Shown: in pieces, positions 49,295 through 58,299 of the stretch
How positions within the stretch are numbered: position 1 is the stretch's first letter
Layout of the letters: every line of letters starts with the position of its first letter
Source of the DNA: Actinoplanes aureus
Lineage (GTDB): Bacteria; Actinomycetota; Actinomycetes; Mycobacteriales; Micromonosporaceae
Assembly: GCF_015704865.1 (NCBI RefSeq)
Contig: NZ_JADQTO010000012.1
Location: forward strand, 1 to 64,000
Length of the DNA stretch: 64,000 nucleotides
Direction: 5' to 3'
Notes under the pieces: model-generated
Told to the model about the DNA's origin: nothing
The model's database searches: none
The model's input: the letters and a program-made list of their open reading frames with translations, nothing else
Program-made: the position numbers and the translations under genes

Positions 49295-50146
49295 AACGGA
49301 AGGGGCCGACCGAGACCGTGCCTCGAGGGCCCGGACCACCGCGGCCATGTCCTCGCCGCCGTAGCCGGCCTCGGCGGTCTCCGCGTACAGCTGCCGGCAG
49401 ACCTCCAGCAGCGGTGACTCCACACCGGCCTGGACGATCAGTTCGGCGTTGTACAGCACGTCGCGGACCGCGGCCTGAACCTCGAAGTCCCGGTCGAGCA
49501 GCTTGCCGCCCTTGACCCGGGACACCGCGCTGGCCATCGGCCCGGCGTCCAGCGCCGCCCGGAGGGTGGCCCGGTCAAGGCCGTGCCGGTCGGCGAAGTG
49601 GAACGCCTCGGCCAAGCCGGTCACCATGCTGATCAGGAACGTGTTGACCGCCAGCTTCATCCGCAGGGCGCCGGGCACCTGGCCGCACCGGACGATCTCG
49701 CGGCACATCGGGCGCAGCAGCGGCGCCACCCGCTCCACGTCCGGCGCTTCGCCGGCCAGCATCACGACCAGTTCGCCGGCCGCGGCGGGGCCGCGCGAGC
49801 CGGAGACAGGAGCTTCGACGTACGCCCCGCCGGCGGCCCGCACCCGTGTGGCGAGCCCGGCCGAGTAGTCCGGTGCCGTGGTGCCCATGTGCACCACGGT
49901 CCGGCCGGCGACGTCGCACCGGTCGAGCACGTGATCGATGACGCTGTCGTTCGCCAGCATCACGATCACGGTCTCGGCCTTCGCGAAGACCTCCGCCGGG
50001 TCGGCGGCGACGGCGGCTCCATGGGAACGCAGGGGGCCGGCACGTTCCGGGGTGCGGTTCCAGACGATCAGGTCGGTGCCGGCGCGGGCCAGGTTGAGCG
50101 CCATCGGCTGTCCCATGACGCCGAGGCCGAGGAATCCGGTGGTCAC
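49259..50146 (-). CDS. Beta-hydroxyacid dehydrogenase family (3-hydroxyisobutyrate dehydrogenase-like)
   Basis: This 295-aa protein has an NAD(P) Rossmann start TTGFLGLGVMGQPMALNLARAG, the substrate motif VEAPVSGSRGPAAAGELVVMLAG, and the catalytic Lys in MKLAVNTFLISMVTGL. It oxidises a beta-hydroxyacid or reduces a related carbonyl. The exact substrate (3-hydroxyisobutyrate, tartronate semialdehyde or an imine) cannot be told. GTG start. It lies 10 bp downstream of the saccharopine-dehydrogenase-like gene and is likely in the same operon. Confidence 0.85.
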   Translation of the reverse strand: MTTGFLGLGVMGQPMALNLARAGTDLIVWNRTPERAGPLRSHGAAVAADPAEVFAKAETVIVMLANDSVIDHVLDRCDVAGRTVVHMGTTAPDYSAGLATRVRAAGGAYVEAPVSGSRGPAAAGELVVMLAGEAPDVERVAPLLRPMCREIVRCGQVPGALRMKLAVNTFLISMVTGLAEAFHFADRHGLDRATLRAALDAGPMASAVSRVKGGKLLDRDFEVQAAVRDVLYNAELIVQAGVESPLLEVCRQLYAETAEAGYGGEDMAAVVRALEARSRSAPSVLRAEHPFEGQQ

Positions 50147-50156
50147 CCGCCGGACG

Positions 50157-51416
50157 TTACGCAGCAGCCGGGGGAGAAGCCGATGCCAATCGGGCGGAAT
50201 TGGTCTGCTCGCGCATGCCCCACGGTGAGCCGTACTCGGTGAGCAGGTCCAGGAACGGGCGGGGCGGCAGGGCCTCGGGACCGAGAACGCCCACTCCGGA
50301 CCAGGCGCCCGTGGCGAGCAGTTCGAGCGCGACGACCGGGTTGATCGCGGTCTGCCAGACCACGGCCTGGCTGCCGTACTCCGCCATCGACCACTCGTTG
50401 TCGACGACGTGGTACAGGTAGACCTCTCGTTCGGCGCCGTCGCGCGTACCCCGTACCCATGTCCCTGCGCAGGTCTTGCCGCGCATGCGCGCGCCGAGCG
50501 TGGCCGGGTCCGGCAGGCTGGCCGCGACCACGTCGCGCGGTGACACCGTCACCGGCCCGGCTCCGCCGGGCACGCTTACCGCTTCCGTGCGGTCCAGGCC
50601 GAGTTGGTGGAGGGTTTTGAGGGTACGGATGAACTCCTCACCGAGTCCGTATTTGAACGTGACCCGGCGGGCGTCCACCCAGCGCGGGATGAGCAGCACC
50701 TCTTCGTGCTCGACGTTGACGCACTCGACCGGCCCGATGCCCTCGGGGAAGTCGAACACCTCGGGTTCGCTGAACGGGGCGGTGGTGAACCAGCCGCGCC
50801 CGCGCTCGTAGATCACCGGCGGGTTGAGGCACTCCTCGATGGTGGTCCAGATGTTGAAGGACGGCGCGAACTCGTAGCCGTCGACGGTGAGGTTCGCCCC
50901 GTCGCGGACGCCGATCTCGTCGATCTCGTCGAACAGCTCGTCCGCCGCGTACCGGGCGAAGATGTCCGACAGGCCGGGCTCGACGCCGATGCCGACCAGT
51001 GCGAGCCGCCCGGCCCGCTCCCACTCGGCGGCCTGCGCGAACTGCTCGTCGCCCAGCTTGACCCCGCATTCCTGGTGCGGCAGTGCCGGATGCGGCCGGG
51101 ACAGCGACATCGCCATGTCCAGGTAGGTGGCCCCGGCCGCGCCGGCGGCGTCGAACAGCGGCATCACGAACCGCGGGTCGGTGGCGTTGAGCAGGACGTC
51201 GCAGCCGTGCCGCCGGAGCAGGCCGGTGACGGCGGCGCGGTCGCTCGCGTCCACCCGCTCGGCCCGGAACCGGTCGTCGCCGACGGCCGCGACCGCCGCC
51301 TCGGCGCGGGCCAGGTCGTAGTCGGCGACCACCATCTCGTCGAAGAACGGCCGCCGGGCCGCGATCCGGGTGATCGCCGTGCCGACGCCGCCTGCTCCTA
51401 CCAGCAGTACGCGCAT
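50157..51416 (-). CDS. Saccharopine dehydrogenase family oxidoreductase
   Basis: This 419-aa protein has an N-terminal Rossmann fold VLLVGAGGVGTAITRIAARR and the continuing VVADYDLARAEAAV. A characteristic middle follows (LLNATDPRFVMPLFDAAGAAGATYLDMAMS, GIGVEPGLSDIFARYAADELFDEIDEIGVRDG), with a C-terminal saccharopine dehydrogenase-type domain. Relatives make or break amino acid-keto acid conjugates or carboxynorspermidine. GAGAGGAG precedes ATG 51416. It is divergent from a TetR gene 89 bp away, the likely regulator. Confidence 0.87.
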   Translation of the reverse strand: MRVLLVGAGGVGTAITRIAARRPFFDEMVVADYDLARAEAAVAAVGDDRFRAERVDASDRAAVTGLLRRHGCDVLLNATDPRFVMPLFDAAGAAGATYLDMAMSLSRPHPALPHQECGVKLGDEQFAQAAEWERAGRLALVGIGVEPGLSDIFARYAADELFDEIDEIGVRDGANLTVDGYEFAPSFNIWTTIEECLNPPVIYERGRGWFTTAPFSEPEVFDFPEGIGPVECVNVEHEEVLLIPRWVDARRVTFKYGLGEEFIRTLKTLHQLGLDRTEAVSVPGGAGPVTVSPRDVVAASLPDPATLGARMRGKTCAGTWVRGTRDGAEREVYLYHVVDNEWSMAEYGSQAVVWQTAINPVVALELLATGAWSGVGVLGPEALPPRPFLDLLTEYGSPWGMREQTNSARLASASPPAAA

Positions 51417-51505
51417 GGTTGGTGGCTCCTCTCGATTGATGCCGGTCTCGATCAAAGGCCCCGAGGTGCGCTAAGGTCAACGGCGTTGGCATAAGGAGGC
51501 GGCGG

Positions 51506-52207
51506 ATGCCGAAGACGGTGGTTCCGGAGGAGAAGCGGCGACGGCGCCGGCCGACCCGCGGCGGTACGGTCCTGTCCGAGCGGCTCATCGTCGAGGCGGC
51601 GTTGCGGCTGCTGCGCGAGCACGGCAGCGCCGGGCTCACCGCACGGCGGCTCGGTCTGGCGCTGGACTGCGATCCCAGCACGCTCTACCGGTACTTCCGG
51701 GGGATGGACGAGATCATCCTGGCGATCGGTGACGCCCTGATCGGCCAGGCTCTGCACGGCTGGGTCCCGGGTGGCGAGTGGCGGGCCGATCTGCGGGCGC
51801 TCGGCCTGCGGATCCACGCCGCCTACATCGCCCATCCGCAGGCCGCCGTGCTCACCACGAGCCGGGTCACCGGCCGCGCCAACGAGCTCGCCGCCGACGA
51901 GGTGGTCCTCGGCGTGCTGCACTCCGCCGGCCTGCCGGCCGCCGAGACGGTACGCGTCTACCACGCCTTCATCGACCAGACGCTGGCTTTCGCGGCCCTC
52001 GACGCGGCCTCGCTCGCGTTGCCGAACGCCGCGCTGCGCGCCGAGGAGGTGGTGTGGCGGTCCACCTACGCCCGGCTGCCCGCCAGCAGCCATCCGCACA
52101 TCGCCGGGATCGCGCCGCTGCTGGCCGCCGAGATGGTGACCAGCGCCTACCCCGCCGCCCTGGACCTGCTGCTGAACGGCATCGCCGCGCTCAGGGGAAG
52201 AGGGTGA
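51506..52207 (+). CDS. TetR-family regulator
   Basis: This 233-aa protein has a basic tail (EEKRRRRRPTRGG), then the HTH LIVEAALRLLREHGSAGLTARRLGLALDCDPSTLYRYFRGMDEII, then a TetR_C-type ligand domain. It is divergent from the saccharopine-dehydrogenase-like/hydroxyacid dehydrogenase operon and probably controls it. Its 3' end overlaps the convergent anti-sigma gene by 17 bp. Confidence 0.87.
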   Translation: MPKTVVPEEKRRRRRPTRGGTVLSERLIVEAALRLLREHGSAGLTARRLGLALDCDPSTLYRYFRGMDEIILAIGDALIGQALHGWVPGGEWRADLRALGLRIHAAYIAHPQAAVLTTSRVTGRANELAADEVVLGVLHSAGLPAAETVRVYHAFIDQTLAFAALDAASLALPNAALRAEEVVWRSTYARLPASSHPHIAGIAPLLAAEMVTSAYPAALDLLLNGIAALRGRG

Positions 52208-52979
52208 GCTCCGGGGCGGTGGCCAGCTCGACGAGCTGGTCCTCGTCCAGCGGCGGCTCCGGGCGCCCCATTTCCTGTTTGTCCGAGTCGAGCGTCGCGT
52301 CCGGCACAGCGTTCGTTGCGGTGGCGAAGACGACCGTGTCGCCCTTGTGCACCCACACGTCGATCCTCCGCAACCGGGACTCCTCCACCGCCTCGTGGAC
52401 GAGGATCGTCTCCCCGTGCGAACCTTGCCGCACATCGCAGCCGGCACAGCTCGCGATGGCCTCCTCCACGGTCTCGGCGGCCGGATAAAGGCCGAACCCG
52501 ATCTCACCGAAACCCCTGCTGTCGCTGACGAGGGCGTCCGCCGAGATGATCGGTGGCGTCTCCTGAGACGGGTACGCCTGGAGCGGAAGGACGTCGTCCG
52601 AGGAACCGGGTATGCGCTGGAAGTCGGCCTCGGGCAACAGCGGAGGCACCGCCGTGAGCAGATAGCAGCTGATCCGGGCCGCGGCGTGCTCGACCGCCGC
52701 CGGACTGCTGGGCTCCGCCTCCGCAGCCGCGCAGAACGGTGCCGGGTCGAGCGCCACACCCGCCGAGACGTCGGGGTCGGCCCGGACGTGTGGCAGCGCG
52801 GCCATGAAGACACCGGTGACCGCCACGAACACGAGCGACCCGCCGGCCGCCGCCGCGATCCGGCGACGGCGGCGAGCACGCCGGCCCGCGGTGAGGACGT
52901 GCTCGTAGGCGAAGGTGAGCGGTGGCTCGTCCCCGGTGTACGCGATCAGCGCGTCCCGGATGTCGGTGGAATCGGTCAC
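52191..52979 (-). CDS. Membrane protein paired with SigE-type sigma, putative anti-sigma
   Basis: This 262-aa protein has a short cytoplasmic N-terminus (about 35 residues), a GRRARRRRR stop, one membrane helix (AAAAGGSLVFVAVTGVFMAAL) and an extracellular part of about 200 residues with several Cys. That topology suits an anti-sigma factor, though no zinc-type HxxxCxxC motif is present. Its GTG overlaps the stop of the sigma gene by 4 bp. Confidence 0.7.
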   Translation of the reverse strand: MTDSTDIRDALIAYTGDEPPLTFAYEHVLTAGRRARRRRRIAAAAGGSLVFVAVTGVFMAALPHVRADPDVSAGVALDPAPFCAAAEAEPSSPAAVEHAAARISCYLLTAVPPLLPEADFQRIPGSSDDVLPLQAYPSQETPPIISADALVSDSRGFGEIGFGLYPAAETVEEAIASCAGCDVRQGSHGETILVHEAVEESRLRRIDVWVHKGDTVVFATATNAVPDATLDSDKQEMGRPEPPLDEDQLVELATAPELTLFP

Positions 52980-53467
52980 GGTCGCGTCTCCTTCGGTCCC
53001 ACGGTGAGGTCCATCGCCGCTCGCAGCGCGGCGATGCCCCGGGCGGACTGGCTCTTCACGGTGCCCTCGGCGACCTGGAGCAGCTCGGCGACCTCGGCGA
53101 TCGACAAGTCCTCCAGATGCCGCAGCACGACGACGGCACGCTGCTGGGCAGGCAACCGCCGCAGCGCCTGACCGAGGTCCTCGTGCCGCTCCACCTCCGG
53201 GGCGGGCCGGTCCGGGACGTCGGCCACCACCTTCTCCCAGCGGCTCTTGCGGGTGTGCGAGAGGAACGTGTTGACCAGGATCCGCCGCACATACGCGTCG
53301 ATCTGCCCGTCACGCACCCGTGCCCATCGCGGGAACAGCTTCACGAACGTCAGCTGCACGAGATCGTCGGCGGTATGCCAGTCGCCGCACAGCGCGTAGG
53401 CGAGACGGCGCACGGAACTCACCCGCCCGGCGAAATACGCCGCGAAGTCGGCGTCCGGCTCAGCCAC
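52976..53467 (-). CDS. ECF sigma factor, SigE family
   Basis: This 163-aa protein has region 2 as ADFAAYFAGRVSSVRRLAYALCGDWHTADDLVQLTFVKLFPRW and region 4 as ALRRLPAQQRAVVVLRHLEDLSIAEVAELLQVAEGTVKSQSARGIAAL. This matches the actinobacterial SigE-family ECF group, which usually sits before a single-pass membrane protein as here. GTG 53467 was chosen because AGAGGG is eight bases upstream; GTG 53476 would put the site too close. Confidence 0.88.
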   Translation of the reverse strand: MAEPDADFAAYFAGRVSSVRRLAYALCGDWHTADDLVQLTFVKLFPRWARVRDGQIDAYVRRILVNTFLSHTRKSRWEKVVADVPDRPAPEVERHEDLGQALRRLPAQQRAVVVLRHLEDLSIAEVAELLQVAEGTVKSQSARGIAALRAAMDLTVGPKETRP

Positions 53468-53534
53468 GATGCACACCCTCTCGTCCTGCGTCGATGTGTC
53501 AACCCATCGGGAGGGCCGAAAGGTTCAAGCGGTG

Positions 53535-54596
53535 ATGTCTGTCACCTCGGACGAGGGCATACCGCGCGTAGATCGGGGTAGGCGGCCGCCCGTGCGCATG
53601 GGGGTATTGGACATCGGATCGAACGCGGCCCAGCTACTGGTGATCGACGCCTGTGCCGGGGCGCCACCGCTACCGGTGTACCGGGAGAAACGCCTGACCA
53701 GGGTGGCTCCGGCGATCCGGCCGGACGGCCTGGTCACCCCGGCCGGCGTGGACCGCCTGGTGGCCGCGGTCTGCTCGGTGGTTGAGGCGGCACGGGCCTA
53801 CCAGGTGGACGAGCTGATCCCGTACGCCACCGCGGCCGTCCGGGACGCCGCGAACCGGGACGACATCGTGGCGGCGCTGCGGGCCGGGACCGGTCTCGAC
53901 GTCGGCTTCCTCAGCGGTGAGGACGAGGGCCGGCTCACCTACCTCGCGGCGCACCGCTGGTTCGGCTGGGCCGCCGGCCCGTTGCTGCTGCTGGACATCG
54001 GTGGCGGCTCGATGGAGATCGTGCAGGGCCGCGACGAGAACCCGGCGGTGTCGCTGTCCCTGCCGCTGGGCGCCGGGCTTCTCACCCGCAGCCATCTGCC
54101 CGAGCACCCGGCGACGAGCCGGGACGTCAAGCGGCTGCGCCGGCACGTCCGCGGCGTGCTCGCCCCGGTCGTGCGCCGGCTGGACTGGGAGACGCGCCCG
54201 CACAAGACGGTCGCCACGTCCAAAACGTTCAAGCAGCTGGCCTGCTTCGCCGGTGAGTCCGACCCGGCCGGGTCACGCGTACTGCACCGGCGTGAGCTGC
54301 GGACCTGGATCCCACGGCTGGCCCGGATGACCCCGAAGCAACGCGCCGAACTGCCCGGGGTCTCCCGCAGCCGGGCCCGGCAGCTGCTGGCCGGTGCTGT
54401 GATCGCCGAGACCACGATGGCGGCTCTCGGCGTCGACCGGGTGGAGGTCTGCCCGTGGGCGCTGCGCGAGGGCATCCTGCTGCGCCGGCTCAGCCCGCCG
54501 TCGTACGGGGACAACCTGCGCGGCGTATGCCTGCGCGACCCGGCCGGCATCGTCACCAACCTGGACGACCACCGCCTGGCCGGGAGCGTCTGTTGA
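53535..54596 (+). CDS. Exopolyphosphatase / pppGpp phosphatase (Ppx/GppA)
   Basis: This 353-aa protein of the ASKHA fold has MGVLDIGSNAAQLLVIDA (phosphate 1), IPYATAAVRDAANRDDIV, LSGEDEGRLTYLAAHRWFG, LLLDIGGGSMEIVQGRDE (phosphate 2) and the terminal ALREGILLRRL. It hydrolyses polyphosphate or pppGpp. ATG 53535 is used, but relatives often begin near GTG 53592 or ATG 53598. The stop overlaps the TTG start of the next gene. Confidence 0.88.
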   Translation: MSVTSDEGIPRVDRGRRPPVRMGVLDIGSNAAQLLVIDACAGAPPLPVYREKRLTRVAPAIRPDGLVTPAGVDRLVAAVCSVVEAARAYQVDELIPYATAAVRDAANRDDIVAALRAGTGLDVGFLSGEDEGRLTYLAAHRWFGWAAGPLLLLDIGGGSMEIVQGRDENPAVSLSLPLGAGLLTRSHLPEHPATSRDVKRLRRHVRGVLAPVVRRLDWETRPHKTVATSKTFKQLACFAGESDPAGSRVLHRRELRTWIPRLARMTPKQRAELPGVSRSRARQLLAGAVIAETTMAALGVDRVEVCPWALREGILLRRLSPPSYGDNLRGVCLRDPAGIVTNLDDHRLAGSVC

Positions 54597-55246
54597 TCGT
54601 CGAGGCGGCGTTCCGCGCCGAGGCCGAGGCCTTCACCACCGCGCTCGGGCAGCTGACCACGGGGGAGTGGGGGCAGCCGACCCGCTGCGTCCCGTGGCGG
54701 GTACGCGACGTCGTGGGGCATGTGGTGACCGTGCTGTCACGCGTACCCCAAATGGTCGCCGCGGCTGCGCCGCAGCAGACCGACACCACCGCGACCGCCT
54801 ACTACCGCGCCGACCACCGCTTCAGCCGGGCCGCCAACGCCGATCGGGTACGCGTAGCGCAGGATCGCGCGGCCTCCCTCGACGATCTCACCGCCACCGT
54901 CGACGAGGTGCTCGCGGCGATCCGGCACGAGCCGCCCGGCCGGATCGTCCGCACCCGGCACGGCGACGCGATGCTGCTGTCCGACTTCCTGCTCACCCGG
55001 GTGGTAGAGCTGGCCGTCCACGGCCTCGACGTCGCCGACGCCGTGCACCGGCACCCGTGGCTCACCCCCGCCGCGGCCGGCGAACTTCAAGCGCTGCTCT
55101 TCGGCCCGGACTGGCGAACCGCGGTCGCCGCCCTCGGCTGGGACCCGGTCACGCTGCTGCGCAAGGCCACCGGGCGCGCGCCGGTCACCGCGGCGGAGTC
55201 GATACGGCTGGCCGATCAGGGGCTGCGCCCGCTGACGCTGGGCTGA
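54593..55246 (+). CDS. Mycothiol-dependent maleylpyruvate isomerase family protein
   Basis: This 217-aa DinB-like four-helix protein has FTTALGQLTTGEWGQPTRCVPWRVRDVVGHVV, with the metal His in VGHV, and LTRVVELAVHGLDVADAV, with the second His in AVHGLDV. Proteins of this family use a divalent metal and often mycothiol. TTG 54593 overlaps the Ppx stop (TTGA). The 3' end overlaps the convergent MFS gene by 62 bp, an unusually long overlap. Confidence 0.8.
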   Translation: MIVEAAFRAEAEAFTTALGQLTTGEWGQPTRCVPWRVRDVVGHVVTVLSRVPQMVAAAAPQQTDTTATAYYRADHRFSRAANADRVRVAQDRAASLDDLTATVDEVLAAIRHEPPGRIVRTRHGDAMLLSDFLLTRVVELAVHGLDVADAVHRHPWLTPAAAGELQALLFGPDWRTAVAALGWDPVTLLRKATGRAPVTAAESIRLADQGLRPLTLG

Positions 55247-56432
55247 CCAGCCCCGGCGTGTCGCGCAGGCCCCGGCCGAAGGTCGCGACCAGCGCCGAAC
55301 CGGCGACCGCCGCCGCGAACAGCAGGATCGCGCCGCCCGCGCTCCACGCCGTCACCAGCAGACCGGCCAGCAGCGGCGCCGCGGCGGACGCCGAGTTCGC
55401 GACCAGGAAGATCACGCTGACGACGCGGCCCTGCAACCGGTCCGGCGTGATCGCCGCCTGGTAGCCGAAGAGCGCGGCGTTGCAGGCCGGCGCGAGCAAC
55501 AGGGTGAGCGCGACCGGTACGGCCGCCGCGACACTCGTCGTGAGCAGCGCGCTGACCACGAAACACGCCGTCGCCGCCCAGCAGATCGCCCGGGTCAGAA
55601 CGGCCATCGGCAGCCGGCGTCTTAGCAGCGGGGCGGCGAAGGCGCCGATCAGGCCACCCGCACCGATGACGGTCTCGGTCAACCCGATCACGGCCGGTGC
55701 CACGCCGTGCCCCTGAAGGGCGATGATGATCGTGAAGATGGTGCCGGTGACGGCGAAGTTGAGCGGCGCGGCAATGAACAGCACGGTCCGCAGGAACGGG
55801 TTGCCGAAGACGAAGGTCAGCCCTTCCGCCAAACCGCCCGGGGCGCCCTCGCGAGGCTGTTGCAGCGGCCTGCGGATCAGGCTCACGCCCACCATGGACG
55901 CCAGGTAGGAGACCGCGTTCGCGGCGAACGGCCACACCGCTCCCAGACCGAACAGCAGGCCACCGACGGCCGGGCCGACCAGCGAGACGCCGTAGCCGCG
56001 GGCCTCGTTGCGGGCCACCGCGTCCGGCAGCCGGGGGATCGGGACGATGCTGCGCAGGGCGGCGTGCTCGGCCGTACCGAAAAGGGTCCCGCCGGCCGCG
56101 TCCACCACCGCGACCGCGATGATCACGGCAAGGTGCACCCGCCCGGCCAGCACGGCGGCGCCCAGACCGGCGAACGCGGCGAGCTGGAGCAGGTCGCAGG
56201 CGAGCATGGCCCGGCGGCGGTCCACCCGGTCCACCAGCAGCCCGGCCGGCAACCGGCACACCAGCCGGGTGACCTGGGCGATCGTGCCGACCAGGCCGGC
56301 CTGCACCGGCGAACCGGTGACCGTCAGGACGAGCAGGGGGATGGCCAGCGACGCGATGGCGTTTCCCAGCTCGGACAGGCACTGGCCGGTCCACAGCAGG
56401 TTGAACTCGCGGTTGCGCCAGAGGCTGGTCAC
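55185..56432 (-). CDS. MFS transporter, drug/siderophore exporter type
   Basis: This 415-aa protein has about 12 membrane helices: FNLLWTGQCLSELGNAIASLAIPLLVL at the start, and the MFS loop LVDRVDRRRAMLACDL between helices 2 and 3. EARGYGVSLVGPAVGGLLFGLGAVWPFAANAVSYL lies in the middle. It resembles MFS_3 (enterobactin-exporter-like) proteins. GTG 56432 overlaps the stop of the ArsR-type regulator gene by 4 bp, so the regulator and pump are co-translated. Confidence 0.88.
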   Translation of the reverse strand: MTSLWRNREFNLLWTGQCLSELGNAIASLAIPLLVLTVTGSPVQAGLVGTIAQVTRLVCRLPAGLLVDRVDRRRAMLACDLLQLAAFAGLGAAVLAGRVHLAVIIAVAVVDAAGGTLFGTAEHAALRSIVPIPRLPDAVARNEARGYGVSLVGPAVGGLLFGLGAVWPFAANAVSYLASMVGVSLIRRPLQQPREGAPGGLAEGLTFVFGNPFLRTVLFIAAPLNFAVTGTIFTIIIALQGHGVAPAVIGLTETVIGAGGLIGAFAAPLLRRRLPMAVLTRAICWAATACFVVSALLTTSVAAAVPVALTLLLAPACNAALFGYQAAITPDRLQGRVVSVIFLVANSASAAAPLLAGLLVTAWSAGGAILLFAAAVAGSALVATFGRGLRDTPGLVSPASAGAAPDRPAVSTPPR

Positions 56433-56989
56433 CGCGCCGGCCGGTACGGATACGCCTGCACCACGACCGCCACCGTCTCCGTGCCGCCGGTTTGCTCGCC
56501 CAGGTCGTACTCGTTGATCACCCGCCGCAGCTCAGCCCGCAGCGCTGTCAGACGCTCAGGCGTCGCCCGGATCGCGTAGTCCCCGAAGCCCGCGGCGGTC
56601 TGCCACTCCGCGCTCCACTCGCCCCGCGCCGCCTGCGCCCGGTACGACTCGATCACCTCGTCCCACACCCGGCGGGCCGCCCGGTCCAGGGCGAGCACCA
56701 CGTCGGCGCCGCCCGGGCCGAGGTCGTCCGGGTTGTCCGGCCAGGTCGTCGTGTCGTGCACCGCCTTCCACCAGCGCTCCCGGCCGCGGGCGCCCTTGCC
56801 GAGCTCGGGTGCGTCCTGGACGAACCCGTACCGATTCAGCAGCCGCAGGTGGTGGCTGGTCTGGCCGGAGTCGGTGGCCAGCCGCCGGGCCAGCATCGCC
56901 GAGGTGGCCGGACCGTCGATCCGCAGCGATCCCAGGATCCGCATCCGGAGGGGATGGGCCAGCGCGCGCAGCGCTTCCACTTCCATCAT
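56429..56989 (-). CDS. ArsR-type winged-helix regulator
   Basis: This 186-aa protein has the winged-helix VEALRALAHPLRMRILGSLRIDGPATSAMLARRLATDSGQTSHHLRLLNRYGFVQD. A C-terminal extension of about 100 residues resembles the regulators that sit before MFS_3 pumps. No metal-binding Cys cluster is seen. It lies upstream of and overlaps the MFS gene. Confidence 0.85.
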   Translation of the reverse strand: MMEVEALRALAHPLRMRILGSLRIDGPATSAMLARRLATDSGQTSHHLRLLNRYGFVQDAPELGKGARGRERWWKAVHDTTTWPDNPDDLGPGGADVVLALDRAARRVWDEVIESYRAQAARGEWSAEWQTAAGFGDYAIRATPERLTALRAELRRVINEYDLGEQTGGTETVAVVVQAYPYRPAR

Positions 56990-57003
56990 GTATCGCAGAT
57001 TAT

Positions 57004-57546
57004 TTAATGCATACGTTGCTCTGCAATGGCCGCCGCGATCCGCTTCTCATCACCGGTCGCCAGCAGATCCAGCAACGCCCCGCGCAACACCGCCAGCGCC
57101 AGGGTGCGGCGGGCCACGCCCTGCTCGGTGTCCCGCTCGCCGGCCGGCTGGCAGGCCGCCAGGACACCGAGCCAGTCGCTCACCGTCGCCCGCGCGAAGC
57201 CGGCCCACGCCCCGTCCGGCTCGACGAGCGACCGCGCGTACGCCTCCACCCACACCCGCAGCAGCGGCCGATGCTCCTCGGCGGCCAGCCACGCCCAGAC
57301 CCGCTCGACCGCCCGGGCCAGCCCGATCGGCGCCGCCCCGACATCGCCGAGAAGCGCCAGCTCGTCCTCCCGCGCCCGCGCCAGCAGAGCCCGCACCAGG
57401 TCGTCCTTGCTGCCGAACAGGAAGAGCAGCACCCGCGGACTGGACCCGATCGCCGCGGCGAGGGGCCGCAGCGACAGATCGGCCAGACCGTGCTGGAGCA
57501 CATACCGGTACGCCGCTTCCAGAAGTTCCGCTTGCCGCTCACTCAC
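57004..57546 (-). CDS. TetR-family regulator
   Basis: This 180-aa protein has the HTH ELLEAAYRYVLQHGLADLSLRPLAAAIGSSPRVLLFLFGSKDDLV and a short helical effector domain. GTG 57546. It is divergent from a GNAT acetyltransferase gene with a perfect palindrome between them, so it likely regulates both. The ArsR gene begins 14 bp after its stop. Confidence 0.86.
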   Translation of the reverse strand: MSERQAELLEAAYRYVLQHGLADLSLRPLAAAIGSSPRVLLFLFGSKDDLVRALLARAREDELALLGDVGAAPIGLARAVERVWAWLAAEEHRPLLRVWVEAYARSLVEPDGAWAGFARATVSDWLGVLAACQPAGERDTEQGVARRTLALAVLRGALLDLLATGDEKRIAAAIAEQRMH

Positions 57547-57564
57547 CGCGTGAGCGTAACATCG

Positions 57565-57584
57565 ACTGAAACAGTCGTTTCAGT
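57565..57584. promoter_or_regulatory. TetR operator between TetR and GNAT genes
   Basis: Perfect 8-base inverted arms ACTGAAAC and GTTTCAGT around AGTC lie 18 bp from each start codon. They overlap the region where promoters of both genes must lie. Confidence 0.78.
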
Positions 57585-57602
57585 AGAAGGAGGGTGCTCC
57601 CG

Positions 57603-58091
57603 ATGTCACGCTCAACCGTGCGGCTTGCCGACCGTCCCGGTGACCTCGGCTGGACCGTGATGGCCCACGGCGAGACCTACGCGCAACAGTTCGGCTGGAA
57701 CACCGACTTCGAAGCCCTGGTCGCCACGATCGTCGGCGACTTCGCCGCCAGCCACGACCCCGCCCGCGAAGCCGCCTGGATCGCCGAGGCCGACGGCGCC
57801 CGAGCCGGATCGATCATGCTGGTCTCCACCGACGATCCGCACACCGCCAAACTGCGCATCCTGCTGGTCACCCCGGCCGCCCGCGGTCACGGCCTGGGCA
57901 CCCGGCTGGTCGACGAATGCCTGGCCTTCGCCCGTACCGCCGGCTACCGGCAGGTCACCCTCTGGACCGTCGACGTCTGCGTCTCCGCCCGCCGCATCTA
58001 CGAAGCCGCCGGCTTCACCCTCACCGACGAAAAGCCCGAGCACAGCTTCGGCCACGATCTCATCGGCCAGCATTGGACGCTGCGGCTTTGA
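57603..58091 (+). CDS. GNAT N-acetyltransferase
   Basis: This 162-aa protein begins VRLADRPGDLGWTVMAHGETYAQQFGW, as in the acetyltransferase half of MarR-GNAT proteins. The acetyl-CoA site is LRILLVTPAARGHGLGTRLVDECLAFAR and the end is ARRIYEAAGFTLTDEKPEHSFG. AGAAGGAGGG precedes ATG 57603. The substrate is unknown. It is controlled by the divergent TetR. Confidence 0.87.
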   Translation: MSRSTVRLADRPGDLGWTVMAHGETYAQQFGWNTDFEALVATIVGDFAASHDPAREAAWIAEADGARAGSIMLVSTDDPHTAKLRILLVTPAARGHGLGTRLVDECLAFARTAGYRQVTLWTVDVCVSARRIYEAAGFTLTDEKPEHSFGHDLIGQHWTLRL

Positions 58092-58218
58092 GAGCATTTC
58101 ATCGGTACGCGCCACGCCGCCCCACCGAATTCGGGCCGTCCCTTACTACCGCGCGATCCCTCAACGTGCTCGCGGTCCCCAACGCGCGTTCCGGCGGAGT
58201 GCCCCGCGGGCCTGTCGC

Positions 58219-58299
58219 GCCGGTGTTGTGGTTGCTCCCCAACACCTCGGGCGCCGGTCCGGGTCGCATGGCCGCCAACGCACAAGCGACCGGCGTCGG
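58219..58299 (+). repeat. Inverted repeat, left arm
   Basis: Runs from GCCGGTGTTGTGGTTGCT through GGGCGCCGGTCC and CGCATGGCCGC to AAGCGACCGGCGTCGG. The reverse complement with several mismatches lies at 58691-58772. Confidence 0.72.

Noticed and set aside
49259..50146. Imine reductase as a firm call for the hydroxyacid dehydrogenase
   Set aside because: The catalytic Lys of hydroxyacid dehydrogenases is present, so the broader family name is safer.
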